DNA from: Lachnospiraceae bacterium
GTDB taxonomy: Bacteria; Bacillota_A; Clostridia; Lachnospirales; Lachnospiraceae
NCBI GenBank assembly: GCA_017391465.1
Contig: JAFOYH010000059.1
Coordinates: 1-10,700 of the forward strand
DNA: 10,700 nucleotides
Direction: 5' to 3'
This document shows positions 9,358-10,700 of this stretch, in pieces. A program made the position numbers and the translations under genes. How positions within the stretch are numbered: position 1 is the stretch's first letter; each line of letters opens with the position of its first letter. The notes beneath the pieces were generated by a model. The model was not told the origin of the DNA and did no database searches. It was given only the letters and a program-made list of their open reading frames with translations.

Positions 9358-10700
9358 ATGCCAAAAGAATATAGAACTATTCAGGAAGTAGCCGGACCGT
9401 TAATGTTGGTTCAGGGTGTAGAACATGTAACTTACGATGAACTGGGAGAGATTGAATTAGCCAATGGCGAAGTGCGTCGCTGTAAAGTTCTCGAAGTGAA
9501 TGGCACCGATGCCCTTGTTCAGTTATTTGAAAGTTCAACAGGTATTAACCTTTCAAACAGTAAAGTCCGATTTCTTGGAAGAAGCATGGAACTGGCAGTA
9601 TCCGAAGATATGCTTGGGCGTGTCTTTGATGGTATGGGTCGTCCTGCAGATGAAGGTCCGGACATCTTACCAGACAAACGTATGGATATTAATGGTCTTC
9701 CGATGAATCCGGCAGCCAGAGCTTATCCAAACGAATTTATTCAGACCGGTGTATCTGCCATCGATGGTTTGAATACCTTGGTTCGCGGACAGAAACTTCC
9801 GATTTTTTCCGCATCTGGTCTGCCACATGCCCAGCTTGCCGCTCAGATTGCGAGACAGGCTAAGGTTCGTGGAAAAGATGAAAAATTTGCGGTTGTATTT
9901 GCTGCAATGGGGATAACCTTTGAAGAATCCAACTTCTTTGTGGATAGTTTTAAAGAAACCGGTGCAATTGACCGAACCGTATTATTTATTAACCTTGCCA
10001 ATGACCCTGCTGTAGAACGTATTGCCACACCGCGTATGGCACTTACAGCAGCAGAATATCTGGCATTTGAAAAAGACATGCATGTCCTCGTTATTCTGAC
10101 AGACATTACAAACTATGCCGATGCCCTTCGTGAAATTTCAGCAGCCCGTAAGGAAGTTCCTGGACGTCGAGGATATCCGGGATATATGTATACCGACCTT
10201 GCAAGTATGTATGAACGTGCAGGTCGTCAGCGTGGCAAAGAAGGATCCATCACAATGATTCCAATCCTCTCTATGCCGGAAGATGATAAGACTCATCCGA
10301 TTCCGGACTTAACCGGTTACATTACGGAAGGTCAGATTATTCTAAGTCGTGAACTCTTCCGTAAAGGTGTCAATCCACCGATCGATGTATTGCCTTCCTT
10401 ATCCCGTCTGAAAGATAAAGGTATCGGTAAAGGAAAGACAAGAGGAGATCATTCCAATACGATGAACCAGTTATTCTCGGCCTATGCCCGTGGTAAAGAT
10501 GCGAAAGAACTCATGACTATCTTGGGTGAAGCGGCACTTTCAGACATTGACTTGATCTATGCAAAATTTGCAGAAGCCTTTGAAAAAGAATACGTATCTC
10601 AAGGCTTTATGACGGATCGAAGTATTGAGGAAACTTTAAATACCGGTTGGAAGCTGCTGTCTATTTTACCTCGAAGTGAGCTGAAACGTATTGACGATGA
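9358..10700 (+). CDS. ntpB: V-type ATPase regulatory subunit B (partial, 3' end outside window)
   Basis: An open frame of 447 codons plus two bases runs to the right edge without a stop; E. hirae NtpB has about 458 residues, so only the last dozen or so codons should be missing. B alternates with A in the head, binds nucleotide weakly and does not catalyse. Its core lacks a true Walker A: SASGLPH (151-157) has no GKT. Arg350 in [10 protein letters not shown] falls at the same number as the arginine finger of E. hirae NtpB, which reaches the catalytic site in A. Other marks are [13 protein letters not shown] (182-194), [15 protein letters not shown] and [16 protein letters not shown]. The ATG directly follows the ntpA stop, with AAAGGGGG at about 9342-9349 inside ntpA as its ribosome site. 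ntpD is expected next. Confidence 0.97.
   Translation, partial: MPKEYRTIQEVAGPLMLVQGVEHVTYDELGEIELANGEVRRCKVLEVNGTDALVQLFESSTGINLSNSKVRFLGRSMELAVSEDMLGRVFDGMGRPADEGPDILPDKRMDINGLPMNPAARAYPNEFIQTGVSAIDGLNTLVRGQKLPIFSASGLPHAQLAAQIARQAKVRGKDEKFAVVFAAMGITFEESNFFVDSFKETGAIDRTVLFINLANDPAVERIATPRMALTAAEYLAFEKDMHVLVILTDITNYADALREISAARKEVPGRRGYPGYMYTDLASMYERAGRQRGKEGSITMIPILSMPEDDKTHPIPDLTGYITEGQIILSRELFRKGVNPPIDVLPSLSRLKDKGIGKGKTRGDHSNTMNQLFSAYARGKDAKELMTILGEAALSDIDLIYAKFAEAFEKEYVSQGFMTDRSIEETLNTGWKLLSILPRSELKRIDD

Overview
The window is an AT-leaning, densely packed stretch of bacterial chromosome. Every convincing gene lies on the + strand, with strong AGGAGG-type ribosome binding sites and very short intergenic gaps. 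Three things suggest a Gram-positive, spore-forming anaerobe of the Clostridia, probably Lachnospiraceae-like: a CwlD-type spore-cortex amidase, a two-domain Sua5, and a complete bacterial V-type ATPase operon. The lineage is inferred from gene content and style; there is no rRNA gene to confirm it.

Left part (1-2633). Positions 1-136 hold no gene I can support, only a possible sporulation-type promoter. Then come a CwlD-like N-acetylmuramoyl-L-alanine amidase (137-835), a Sua5/YrdC-type threonylcarbamoyl-AMP synthase for tRNA t6A (936-2009, with its own sigma-A-like promoter candidate), and a dCMP deaminase (2031-2516). The last two are 21 nt apart and are probably cotranscribed. A hairpin plus seven T's at 2584-2633 ends this block.

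Right part (2686-10700). A well-formed extended -10 promoter (2686-2714) sits just upstream of a V-type ATPase operon in the order ntpF-I-K-E-C-G-A-B, the same order as the front of the Enterococcus hirae Na+-ATPase operon. Subunits A and B form the catalytic V1 hexamer, G and C belong to the central shaft and its link to the rotor, E and F (the G/H-type stalk protein) form the peripheral stalk, I is the membrane stator and K is the rotor-ring proteolipid. The ntpB gene runs off the right edge a few codons before its expected end, and ntpD is expected just beyond. The residues forming the Na+ site in E. hirae NtpK are all kept here, so the enzyme is predicted to move Na+. Sequence alone does not show whether it mainly hydrolyses or makes ATP.

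I found no mobile element, CRISPR array, tRNA, rRNA, pseudogene or frameshift. The window looks like ordinary core metabolism; I see no convincing sign of an undescribed system. The most useful points are the Na+ prediction, the sporulation-type promoter candidate, the terminator/promoter boundary and the small hairpin after the proteolipid gene.
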